From assembly GCA_947097635.1 (NCBI GenBank), contig CAMURW010000120.1, positions 1 through 5,434 of the forward strand: 5,434 nt of DNA, written 5' to 3'. Below the pieces are notes generated by a model. It did not search any database. It was not told the DNA's origin and saw only the letters and a program-made list of their open reading frames with translations. Source of the stretch: an uncultured Bacteroidales bacterium. GTDB lineage: Bacteria; Bacteroidota; Bacteroidia; Bacteroidales; P3. This document shows, in pieces, positions 1 to 5,434 of the stretch (the first letter of the stretch is position 1; each line of letters begins with the position of its first letter). A program made the position numbers and the translations under genes.

Positions 1-2318
1 GGGAATGGAAGGAAGAACACGGCGGCATCATACTGCAACAGCTGCGCAAACTGGGCTGCAGCTGCGACTGGGACCGCACAGCTTTCACCATGGATGACAC
101 ACGTTATGAAAGCGTCATCAAGGTGTTCGTGGACCTCTACAACAAAGGCCTCATATATCGCGGAGTGCGTATGGTGAACTGGGACCCCAAGGCCCTCACA
201 GCCGTCAGCGACGAGGAAGTGATATACAAAGAGAGCCGCAGTAAACTCTTCTACCTGCGCTACTACGTGAAGGAGGAACCGGCGCAATACATCATAGTCG
301 CCACCACACGTCCCGAAACCATACTGGGCGACACGGCAGTGTGCGTGCATCCCGAGGACGAACGCTACCAGTGGCTGAAAGGCAAGCATGTCATCGTGCC
401 GCTCGTAGGACGCGAAGTGCCCATCGTTATGGACGAATATGTGGACCGCGAATTCGGCACAGGAGCTCTGAAAATCACTCCCGCACACGACGTGAACGAC
501 TACAACATAGGCATGAAATACGGCCTGGAGAGCATCAACATCTTCAACGACAACGGCACGTTGAACGACAACGGCGGAACATACGCCGGCATGGACCGCT
601 TTGCCTGTCGCAGACAGATAATGAAAGATCTGGATAACGAGGCACTGGTGGAGAAAGTGGAAGACTACACCAACAAGGTGGGACACAGCGAACGCACCGA
701 CGCAGTCATAGAACCGAAACTAAGCGCACAATGGTTTTTAAAGATGAACGAACTGGCTCCCAAGGCGTTGCAGGTAGTGGAAGATGACGAGATACGGTTC
801 CATCCCGTCAAATTCAAGAACGTGTATCGCCACTGGCTGGAAAACATCAAAGACTGGTGTATCAGCAGGCAACTGTGGTGGGGGCAAAGAATACCCGCCT
901 ATTACTTCGACTGCGACGGCAAACGTGAATGCGTGGTGGCCGAGACTGCGGAGGAAGCTCTGAAAATGGCCAACGCAAAACTTGCAACAAAAAGCCAAAA
1001 GCCCATCACAGCCGAAAGCTTGCTGCAGGACGATGATGTGCTGGACACCTGGTTCAGCAGCTGGCTATGGCCTATTTCGCTGTTCGACGGGATACGCCAT
1101 CCCGACAATCCCGAGATACAATATTATTACCCCACCGAAAACCTCGTCACTGCCCCCGACATCATTTTCTTCTGGGTGGCACGCATGATAATGGCAGGCG
1201 AGGAATATCGCCACCAGGTGCCTTTCCGCCACGTCTATTTCACCGGCATCGTGCGCGACAAGCTGGGACGCAAAATGAGCAAGAGCCTGGGCAACAGCCC
1301 AGACCCCATCATGCTGATAGAGAAATATGGCGCCGACGGCGTACGCATGGGCATGCTATTGACGGCACCCGCCGGCAACGACCTGCCTTTTGACGAGAGC
1401 ATATGCGAGCAGGGACGCAACTTTGCCAACAAGATGTGGAACGCCCTGCGCCTGGTGAAAGGATGGCAACGCAGCGACACGCTGAAACAAAGCGACCTGA
1501 ACCGCACGGCAGTGGAATGGATGGAGCAGAGGATGGCATACACGCTGGAACATGTGGAGCAGGACTTCGACCAGTTTCGCCTCAGCGAAGCACTGATGAA
1601 AACCTACAAACTGGTGTGGGACGATTTCTGCAGCTGGTTCCTAGAGGCCATCAAACCCAACTTCGGTGCCCCCATAGACAACGAGACCATAGATGCCACC
1701 CTGGACATCTTCGGCCGCCTGATGTGCATGCTGCACCCTTTCATGCCTTTCATCACCGAAGAAATATGGCATCTGCTGGCTGAACGCTGTGAGAATGCCA
1801 GCATAATGATAGACAGGATACCGCGGAGCGTGTTCTATGACCAGCGCACACTGGATGCATTCTCCACGGCACAAGAGATGATTACTGGAGTGCGCGGACT
1901 GCGCAACAGCAAAGGCATATCGCCCAAGGAACAAATGGAACTGCTCGTAATGCCTCACACCGACGGCAGCCAGGCAAGGGAGCAACGTTTCGACCCCATC
2001 GTTAGCAAACTGGCAAACCTAAGCAAGATAGAGACTGTGAAGCACAAAGTGGAGAACGCGCTGGCATTCATGGTCGGCACCATCGAGTGTTTCGTACCCA
2101 TGCCTCAGAACATCAACGTGGAAGAGGAATTGAAAAAGCTGCAGGACGAGCTGAAATATACCGAAGGCTTCCTGACAAGCGTTATGAAGAAGCTCTCCAA
2201 CGACAAGTTCGTGAACGGTGCACCCGAAAAAGTCGTCAACGTCGAACGTCAGAAGAAAGCCGATGCCGAGCAGAAAATCGCCGCCCTGCAGCAGCAGATA
2301 GAAGCGTTACGCAAATGA
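1..2318 (+). CDS. valS: Valine--tRNA ligase (ValRS), 5'-truncated by the window edge
   Basis: Class Ia aminoacyl-tRNA synthetase that charges tRNA-Val in the cytoplasm and hydrolyses mischarged Thr-tRNA. The open frame runs from the first full codon (base 3) with no start, so the ATG at 90 is internal: the 29 codons before it read as ValRS ('WKEEHGG', 'LGCSCDWDR'). About 771 residues are visible. Family members run to roughly 870-880, so about 100 N-terminal residues, including the HIGH ATP-binding motif, lie upstream. Domains in order: CP1 editing domain with TTRPET (303-320), GDTAV, and GTGALKITPAHDVND (about 456-500); return to the catalytic core with CISRQLWWGQRIP (from 858), DVLDTWFSSW (about 1038-1067) and DIIFFWVARMIM; the KMSKS loop, intact, at 1272-1286; the helical anticodon-binding domain, about 1500-2090; and a C-terminal coiled-coil arm rich in E/K/Q, about 2118-2315, ending with the stop TGA. 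No frameshift or lost motif is seen. The stop overlaps the folC start. Confidence 0.98.
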   Translation, partial: EWKEEHGGIILQQLRKLGCSCDWDRTAFTMDDTRYESVIKVFVDLYNKGLIYRGVRMVNWDPKALTAVSDEEVIYKESRSKLFYLRYYVKEEPAQYIIVATTRPETILGDTAVCVHPEDERYQWLKGKHVIVPLVGREVPIVMDEYVDREFGTGALKITPAHDVNDYNIGMKYGLESINIFNDNGTLNDNGGTYAGMDRFACRRQIMKDLDNEALVEKVEDYTNKVGHSERTDAVIEPKLSAQWFLKMNELAPKALQVVEDDEIRFHPVKFKNVYRHWLENIKDWCISRQLWWGQRIPAYYFDCDGKRECVVAETAEEALKMANAKLATKSQKPITAESLLQDDDVLDTWFSSWLWPISLFDGIRHPDNPEIQYYYPTENLVTAPDIIFFWVARMIMAGEEYRHQVPFRHVYFTGIVRDKLGRKMSKSLGNSPDPIMLIEKYGADGVRMGMLLTAPAGNDLPFDESICEQGRNFANKMWNALRLVKGWQRSDTLKQSDLNRTAVEWMEQRMAYTLEHVEQDFDQFRLSEALMKTYKLVWDDFCSWFLEAIKPNFGAPIDNETIDATLDIFGRLMCMLHPFMPFITEEIWHLLAERCENASIMIDRIPRSVFYDQRTLDAFSTAQEMITGVRGLRNSKGISPKEQMELLVMPHTDGSQAREQRFDPIVSKLANLSKIETVKHKVENALAFMVGTIECFVPMPQNINVEEELKKLQDELKYTEGFLTSVMKKLSNDKFVNGAPEKVVNVERQKKADAEQKIAALQQQIEALRK

Positions 2319-3697
2319 ACTACGAAGAGACTTTAGAATACCTGTACAACAGCCTGCCCATGTATCATCGCATCGGGCAGGCGGCATATAAAGCCGACAT
2401 CACCAACACCATGAAGCTGATGGAGCATCTGGGGCATCCTGAAACAGGCTTCAGAAGCATACATGTGGCAGGGACGAACGGCAAAGGCTCCGTGAGCCAT
2501 TTCCTGGCCAGCATACTACAGCAGGCAGGCTACAAAGTGGGCCTCTACACCTCGCCGCATCTGTTGGACTTCCGAGAACGCATACGCATCAACGGCATGA
2601 TGATTTCGAAAGAAGAGGTCACCAACTTCGTGGAGCAGCACAAAAGCCTAATGCAAAGGCTACAGCTTTCTTTCTTCGAGATGACCGTGGGACTGGCGTT
2701 CGACTATTTCGCCAAGGAAAAAGTGGACATTGCAGTGGTGGAAGTGGGCATGGGAGGACGACTGGACAGCACCAATGTCATCACCCCCCTGCTCAGCGTG
2801 ATTACCAACATCAGTTTCGACCACACGCAGTTTCTGGGCGACACACTGGACAAGATAGCCTTCGAGAAAGCCGGCATCATCAAAGAATACGTCCCCGTGG
2901 TAATTGGCGAAACACACCCTCTGACCCAGCCCATCTTCCAAAAAAAAGCCGAGGAGCAGCATGCACACATCTATTTTGCCGACCAACACTATCGCATAGC
3001 CGAACTGCCCGACAGCACGGTGAGTGACCTGCGTTTCGACGTGTATCGCGACGGCAATAAATACTATCATCATCTGAGTTCTCCAATGGGCGGATGGTAT
3101 CAGCTGCACAATCTGTCCACACTGTTTCAGACGCTACAGGAACTGCCGCGCGTGGGGCTGCAAGTGAGCACACAAAACATAGAAAACGGCATAGCAGGCG
3201 TGATACGCGACACAGGTCTCCACGGACGCTGGGAGACCCTGCGGACGAATCCTCTTACCATCTGCGAGACGGCACACAACGAAGACGGCATACATTGCCT
3301 GATAAAAAAACTGGAAGAGTTGGGCTGGGTGAAAGGAGAAGAAACTTTGAAGAGTCCCACAGTCGAACCTCACAAAGGCACTTTGCGTATCGTCTACGGT
3401 TGCGTGAACGACAAAGACTTTCACCACATCGTGAAAATGATGCCCCGCAGCGCCACCTACTATATCACACGCCCCAGCGTGCCCCGTGCGCTGGACGAGC
3501 AGACACTCTACAACGCGATAAGAGACGAAGGCTATACTGCCTCGTGCTACCCCACCTGCCAAGAAGCCATAGATACGGCCACAAGCGATGCCAACACTGC
3601 CCGTCGACAGGATACCACAAACGACGACCTAATACTTGTCACTGGCAGCATATACCTTGTAGCCGATGCCTACGCATATCTCCTATACACCAAATAG
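2315..3697 (+). CDS. folC: Bifunctional folylpolyglutamate synthase / dihydrofolate synthase
   Basis: Mur-ligase-family enzyme that adds glutamate to dihydropteroate and/or to reduced folates with ATP, giving the polyglutamylated cofactors retained in the cytoplasm. The product is 460 residues, slightly above the usual 420-440. The start is the ATG inside the ATGA overlap with valS. The frame stays open further upstream, but those codons are a basic, repetitive shadow of the valS coiled coil. Motifs: P-loop GTNGKGS (residues 53-59); SPHLLDFRERI (80-90), the pterin/substrate loop; VEVGMGGRLDSTN (142-154); SFDHTQFLG (167-175); and AFEKAGIIK (182-190), whose Lys185 matches the lysine carbamylated in characterised FPGS enzymes. 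The C-terminal domain begins near GRWETL and has ETAHNEDG, corresponding to the usual D-G/T-AHN block, then VYGCVNDKD and VTGSIYLVAD. A polar stretch rich in T, D and N precedes the last strand. No Shine-Dalgarno is seen, so translation probably depends on coupling to valS. Whether both activities are present cannot be told from the sequence; a folP/folA neighbour is not visible. Confidence 0.96.
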   Translation: MNYEETLEYLYNSLPMYHRIGQAAYKADITNTMKLMEHLGHPETGFRSIHVAGTNGKGSVSHFLASILQQAGYKVGLYTSPHLLDFRERIRINGMMISKEEVTNFVEQHKSLMQRLQLSFFEMTVGLAFDYFAKEKVDIAVVEVGMGGRLDSTNVITPLLSVITNISFDHTQFLGDTLDKIAFEKAGIIKEYVPVVIGETHPLTQPIFQKKAEEQHAHIYFADQHYRIAELPDSTVSDLRFDVYRDGNKYYHHLSSPMGGWYQLHNLSTLFQTLQELPRVGLQVSTQNIENGIAGVIRDTGLHGRWETLRTNPLTICETAHNEDGIHCLIKKLEELGWVKGEETLKSPTVEPHKGTLRIVYGCVNDKDFHHIVKMMPRSATYYITRPSVPRALDEQTLYNAIRDEGYTASCYPTCQEAIDTATSDANTARRQDTTNDDLILVTGSIYLVADAYAYLLYTK

Positions 3698-3720
3698 CGC
3701 CTCGGCCTGCTGCTATTTTT
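3692..3720 (+). terminator. Candidate intrinsic terminator of the valS-folC unit
   Basis: A perfect 7-bp inverted repeat, AAATAGC (3692-3698) and GCTATTT (3712-3718), encloses a 13-base GC-rich loop and runs into TTC, giving an ATTTTTCTC tail. The left arm contains the folC stop codon TAG (3695-3697), so hairpin and gene end overlap. The stem is only partly GC and the T tract is short, so termination may be incomplete. The position at the end of one unit and before a new promoter supports the call. Confidence 0.4.
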
Positions 3721-3737
3721 CTCACAAAACTACCTTT

Positions 3738-3753
3738 CAACAAATAATTGTTG
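3738..3753. repeat. Short inverted repeat CAACAA-N4-TTGTTG
   Basis: Perfect 6-bp arms, CAACAA (3738-3743) and TTGTTG (3748-3753), around ATAA. As RNA it would be a weak AT-rich hairpin with no T tract after it, so a terminator role is unlikely. As DNA it lies just upstream of the nrnA promoter, where an activator or repressor could bind. Chance occurrence in AT-rich DNA is a real alternative. Confidence 0.3.
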
Positions 3754-3769
3754 ATAAATAACGAAATAC

Positions 3770-3787
3770 TTTCCGCCGTATCGGAAA
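3770..3787. promoter_or_regulatory. Candidate operator: inverted repeat TTTCCG-N6-CGGAAA inside the promoter
   Basis: Perfect 6-bp arms TTTCCG (3770-3775) and CGGAAA (3782-3787) flank CCGTAT. The left arm coincides with the presumed -33 element, and the repeat fills most of the spacer up to 7 bp before the -7 box. A dimeric regulator bound here would block sigma factor access. No regulator is encoded in the window, and I do not recognise the sequence as a known operator. Confidence 0.3.
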
Positions 3788-3802
3788 TTTGTTATATCTT
3801 TG
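3770..3802 (+). promoter_or_regulatory. Bacteroidota-type promoter for the nrnA-FKBP unit
   Basis: TATCTTTG at 3795-3802 matches the Bacteroidota -7 consensus TAnnTTTG exactly. The -33 element would be the imperfect TTTC at 3770-3773 (consensus TTTG), with a 21-bp spacer, at the upper end of what is usual for this phylum. Transcription would start near 3808-3810, leaving a leader of about 15 nt before the ATG at 3825, too short for a riboswitch. It is the only match to this pattern I noticed outside coding sequence. It sits between the candidate folC terminator and nrnA, which fits an independent second transcription unit. Confidence 0.6.
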
Positions 3803-3824
3803 TATTTTTATAAGAGATTAATGA

Positions 3825-4865
3825 ATGGCATCATTAAACTTTGATAGTGAAGATATTAGCCTGTTCCGCAATAAAATCAATGCGGCGAAACATATCGCTA
3901 TTCTTTCGCACACGAACCCCGACGGCGATTGTGTGGGGTCGCTGTTGGCCATGCAAGAGGTGCTGGTGAGACACTGCGGCAAGAGACACAGCAACGTTTC
4001 TGCCGTGCTGCCCAACGCCTGCCCGGATAATTTCAAGTATCTCAAAGGCAGCGAGCTGATTATCAACGCCGACACACAACTGCAACAAGCAGAGGCAACG
4101 TTGCTCACTGCAGACCTTATTCTCTGCCTGGACTTCAACAGCGCGTCGCGAGCTGAAAAGTTGCAGAAAGCTCTGGAAGACAGCGCTGCATTCAAAGTGC
4201 TAGTGGATCACCACGAACTGCCCGACCGCAACGCATTCCAACTGCTCTTCGCAGTACCCCATTTATCCAGCACCTGCGAACTGCTCTATTGGCTACTACA
4301 GGAAGCCTTCGGCAGCAACGCACTGAACGACAGCAGTGCACAATGCCTTTACAACGGTATCTGCACCGACACTGGCACTTTTAGCTACAGCAACGAAAAC
4401 GCGTCGCTGTATGAAGCAGCTGCTGGGTTAATGCGCTACAACGTTCACGCCGCAGAAGTGCACAATCAGATTGCTAACTGCCTCAGCGTTGCCAGTTTCC
4501 GTTTCCGTGCACATTGCATGAACGACTGCATCCATATCTGCGAGGAAGACGGCTACGCATACTTCTTCCTGACACTGGAGGACAAACAGCACTATGGCGT
4601 GAAAAACAGCGACGCGGAAGGTCTTGTGAACGAGACACTCACCATGCAGAACATCGAGGTTGGCCTGCTATTCCGCGAAGAACCCGATGATGTTGTTCGA
4701 GTGTCGCTGCGTTCCAAGCACTATTTCGACGTAAACGCCTTTTCCCGCCAGTATCTCGGCGGAGGAGGGCATGTGAAAGCAGCAGGAGCCACCATACACG
4801 GCAAGTTCTGGGATACGATAGAAAGCGTAGTGTCCCTTCTGCACCAAGAATTGAAAAAAAAATGA
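3825..4865 (+). CDS. nrnA: NrnA-like DHH/DHHA1 phosphoesterase (oligoribonuclease / PAP phosphatase)
   Basis: Cytoplasmic Mn-dependent phosphoesterase of the DHH family. Characterised NrnA proteins degrade very short RNAs (2-5 nt) from the 3' end and dephosphorylate 3'-phosphoadenosine 5'-phosphate (PAP). The length of 346 residues is normal for the family. The N-terminal DHH domain shows HTNPDGDCVGS (residues 29-39; Asp33 and Asp35 are metal ligands by family analogy), LCLDFNSASR (Asp103), VDHHELPD (Asp128-His129-His130, the signature) and GICTDTGTF (178-186, Asp182). The C-terminal DHHA1 domain has VSLRS and the nucleotide-binding GGGGH (312-316) followed by AAGA. All expected catalytic motifs are intact. 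The start is ATG 3825; an overlapping ATG at 3821 ends after seven codons. There is no Shine-Dalgarno, and the leader is AT-rich with a weak AAGAGA at 3812-3817. It is first in a unit with the FKBP gene 6 bp downstream. Substrate preference (nanoRNA, PAP or cyclic-dinucleotide products such as pApA) cannot be decided from sequence, so the symbol rests on family similarity. Confidence 0.92.
   Translation: MASLNFDSEDISLFRNKINAAKHIAILSHTNPDGDCVGSLLAMQEVLVRHCGKRHSNVSAVLPNACPDNFKYLKGSELIINADTQLQQAEATLLTADLILCLDFNSASRAEKLQKALEDSAAFKVLVDHHELPDRNAFQLLFAVPHLSSTCELLYWLLQEAFGSNALNDSSAQCLYNGICTDTGTFSYSNENASLYEAAAGLMRYNVHAAEVHNQIANCLSVASFRFRAHCMNDCIHICEEDGYAYFFLTLEDKQHYGVKNSDAEGLVNETLTMQNIEVGLLFREEPDDVVRVSLRSKHYFDVNAFSRQYLGGGGHVKAAGATIHGKFWDTIESVVSLLHQELKKK
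4854..4862 (+). promoter_or_regulatory. A9 tract upstream of the FKBP start, possible A-rich translation enhancer
   Basis: Nine consecutive A residues encode the last lysines of nrnA and end 10 bases before the ATG at 4872. No Shine-Dalgarno is present. Bacteroidota genes commonly rely on A-rich upstream regions instead, so the tract may help initiation. It may equally be only the Lys-Lys-Lys codons of nrnA. Confidence 0.25.
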
Positions 4866-4871
4866 CAGACC

Positions 4872-5399
4872 ATGACAATGCGATGCCCGCGCTACACGCT
4901 GCCGCTCGCCGCCCTACTGACGACAAGCCTGATGGTCGCACGCTGCGACAATACGCCAGTCACAGACACCACCAAGCCGCTGGAATCTTCCTATAGGGAG
5001 AACATCATCAACGCCAACAAAGTGATAGCCTCCAGCGAGGAGACACAGATAGACAGTTATCTGAGCCGAAGAGGATGGCAGATGCGCAAGCTGGGCGACG
5101 GAGTAAGATACCAGGAATACCAGCGGGGAAAAGGGAAGAAACTGGACTTTGAAGACCACGTCTCTATTACCTACCGCCTGGAAGCACTCGACGGCAAAGT
5201 GATTTACGACGGCCAGAGCGACACAGTGACGTTAGGCAAACATCGGCCCAACGAAGGCCTGGACCACGCCCTGATGCAGCTGCACAGAGGCAGCAAGGCA
5301 CGAGTGATAGTTCCCTCCAGCATGGGCTACGGAGTACGAGGCGACGGCGGCAGGGTGCCAGGACGCACAGTGCTGGTATACAACATTGAAGTAAAATAG
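4872..5399 (+). CDS. FKBP-type peptidyl-prolyl isomerase, probable envelope lipoprotein (GldI-like)
   Basis: A 175-residue exported protein. Residues 1-24 look like a signal peptide: Arg4 and Arg7, then hydrophobic LPLAALLTTSLMVA, then Cys25. The local sequence L-M-V-A-R-C resembles a lipobox, but Arg at -1 is atypical. A polar linker with a predicted helix (about 41-66) leads to RRGWQM (66-71), the pre-domain segment typical of the Bacteroidota GldI-like group. The FKBP fold spans about 75-175: DHVSITYRLEALDGK, TLGKHRPNEGLDHAL, GSKARVIVPSSMGYG (140-154) and RTVLVYNIEV. Against human FKBP12, Tyr26, Asp37 and Tyr82 appear kept (Tyr101, Asp113, Tyr153). The pocket residues Val55-Ile56 and Trp59 fall at 126-130 as Pro, Asn and Leu, so activity may be weak. 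ATG 4872 is followed by ATG 4878 in frame; either gives a valid signal. It lies 6 bp after nrnA and is co-transcribed with it. Likely role: folding of envelope or secreted proteins. In Flavobacterium, GldI is needed for gliding; motility is not implied here. Confidence 0.88.
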   Translation: MTMRCPRYTLPLAALLTTSLMVARCDNTPVTDTTKPLESSYRENIINANKVIASSEETQIDSYLSRRGWQMRKLGDGVRYQEYQRGKGKKLDFEDHVSITYRLEALDGKVIYDGQSDTVTLGKHRPNEGLDHALMQLHRGSKARVIVPSSMGYGVRGDGGRVPGRTVLVYNIEVK

Positions 5400-5434
5400 A
5401 AAAATATTTTTTATAGATTTATTAATATCCGATA

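Noticed and set aside
2087..2314. N-terminal extension of FolC by 76 residues
   Set aside because: This is a basic, low-information shadow of the valS coiled-coil region. FolC homology starts at the ATG at 2315, which forms the ATGA overlap.
90..2318. ATG at 90 as the start of valS
   Set aside because: The same frame is open back to base 3 and encodes ValRS-like sequence (WKEEHGG, CDWDR), so the gene starts upstream of the window.
2940..2947. A8 run inside folC as a possible frameshift or slippage site
   Set aside because: The frame is intact on both sides with conserved FolC sequence, and no alternative product of interest is encoded.
2660..3109. 149-codon open frame on the - strand (and a similar one at 3134-3562)
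   Set aside because: Both lie antisense to clear folC coding with intact motifs, have no promoter or domain, and arise from the GC-biased codon use of folC.
3094..3747. 217-codon open frame on the + strand overlapping folC
   Set aside because: Arg/His-rich composition, no recognisable motif, and contained in a different frame of folC; it even runs through the candidate terminator. A codon-bias shadow.
3821..3844. Seven-codon reading frame from the ATG at 3821 overlapping the nrnA start
   Set aside because: It could in principle be a tiny regulatory leader, but it overlaps the start by one codon and looks like a chance ATGAATG.
5400..5411. Palindrome AAAAATATTTTT after the FKBP gene as a terminator
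   Set aside because: It is all A/T with no room for a stable loop and no GC stem. The window ends at 5434, so nothing more can be said about this AT-rich spacer.
1..5434. A previously undescribed system (defence, mobile, RNA-based)
   Set aside because: Every long coding region is a recognisable housekeeping or envelope family, the only sizeable gap is 127 bp, and no direct repeats, integrase, transposase, CRISPR repeats or structured RNA were seen.

Overview
The window reads as an ordinary housekeeping stretch of a Bacteroidota chromosome, most likely order Bacteroidales and perhaps Prevotellaceae-like. Four lines of evidence point there. The valyl-tRNA synthetase has the block 'APAGNDLPFDE' followed by 'CEQGRNFANKMWNA', a wording I associate with Bacteroidota. 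An FKBP-type isomerase with a lipoprotein-like signal follows a DHH phosphoesterase. The one clear promoter has the Bacteroidota -7 form TAnnTTTG. Start codons lack Shine-Dalgarno sequences. Genus-level placement is inference.

Layout: all four genes lie on the + strand. Positions 1-2318 hold the 3' seven-eighths or so of valS, which enters from upstream of the window. Its stop overlaps the start of folC (2315-3697) in an ATGA junction, so the two are co-transcribed and probably translationally coupled. A hairpin that includes the folC stop codon, followed by a short T run, is a plausible terminator. Next comes the only substantial intergenic gap (3698-3824, 127 bp). It is AT-rich and holds two short perfect inverted repeats and a Bacteroidota-type promoter. 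That promoter drives a second unit: an NrnA-like DHH/DHHA1 phosphoesterase (3825-4865) and, 6 bp later, an FKBP-family peptidyl-prolyl isomerase with a lipoprotein-like signal peptide (4872-5399). The last 35 bases are AT-rich and non-coding as far as they go.

Functionally, unit one combines tRNA-Val charging with folate polyglutamylation. Unit two combines turnover of very short RNAs and/or 3'-phosphoadenosine 5'-phosphate with an envelope-localised protein-folding factor related to the GldI group. I see no mobile element, CRISPR array, RNA gene, pseudogene or defence system, and nothing I would call a new biological system. The points most worth a second look are the inverted repeat built into the nrnA promoter, the non-canonical lipobox of the FKBP protein (one base from canonical), and the poorly conserved isomerase pocket of that protein.
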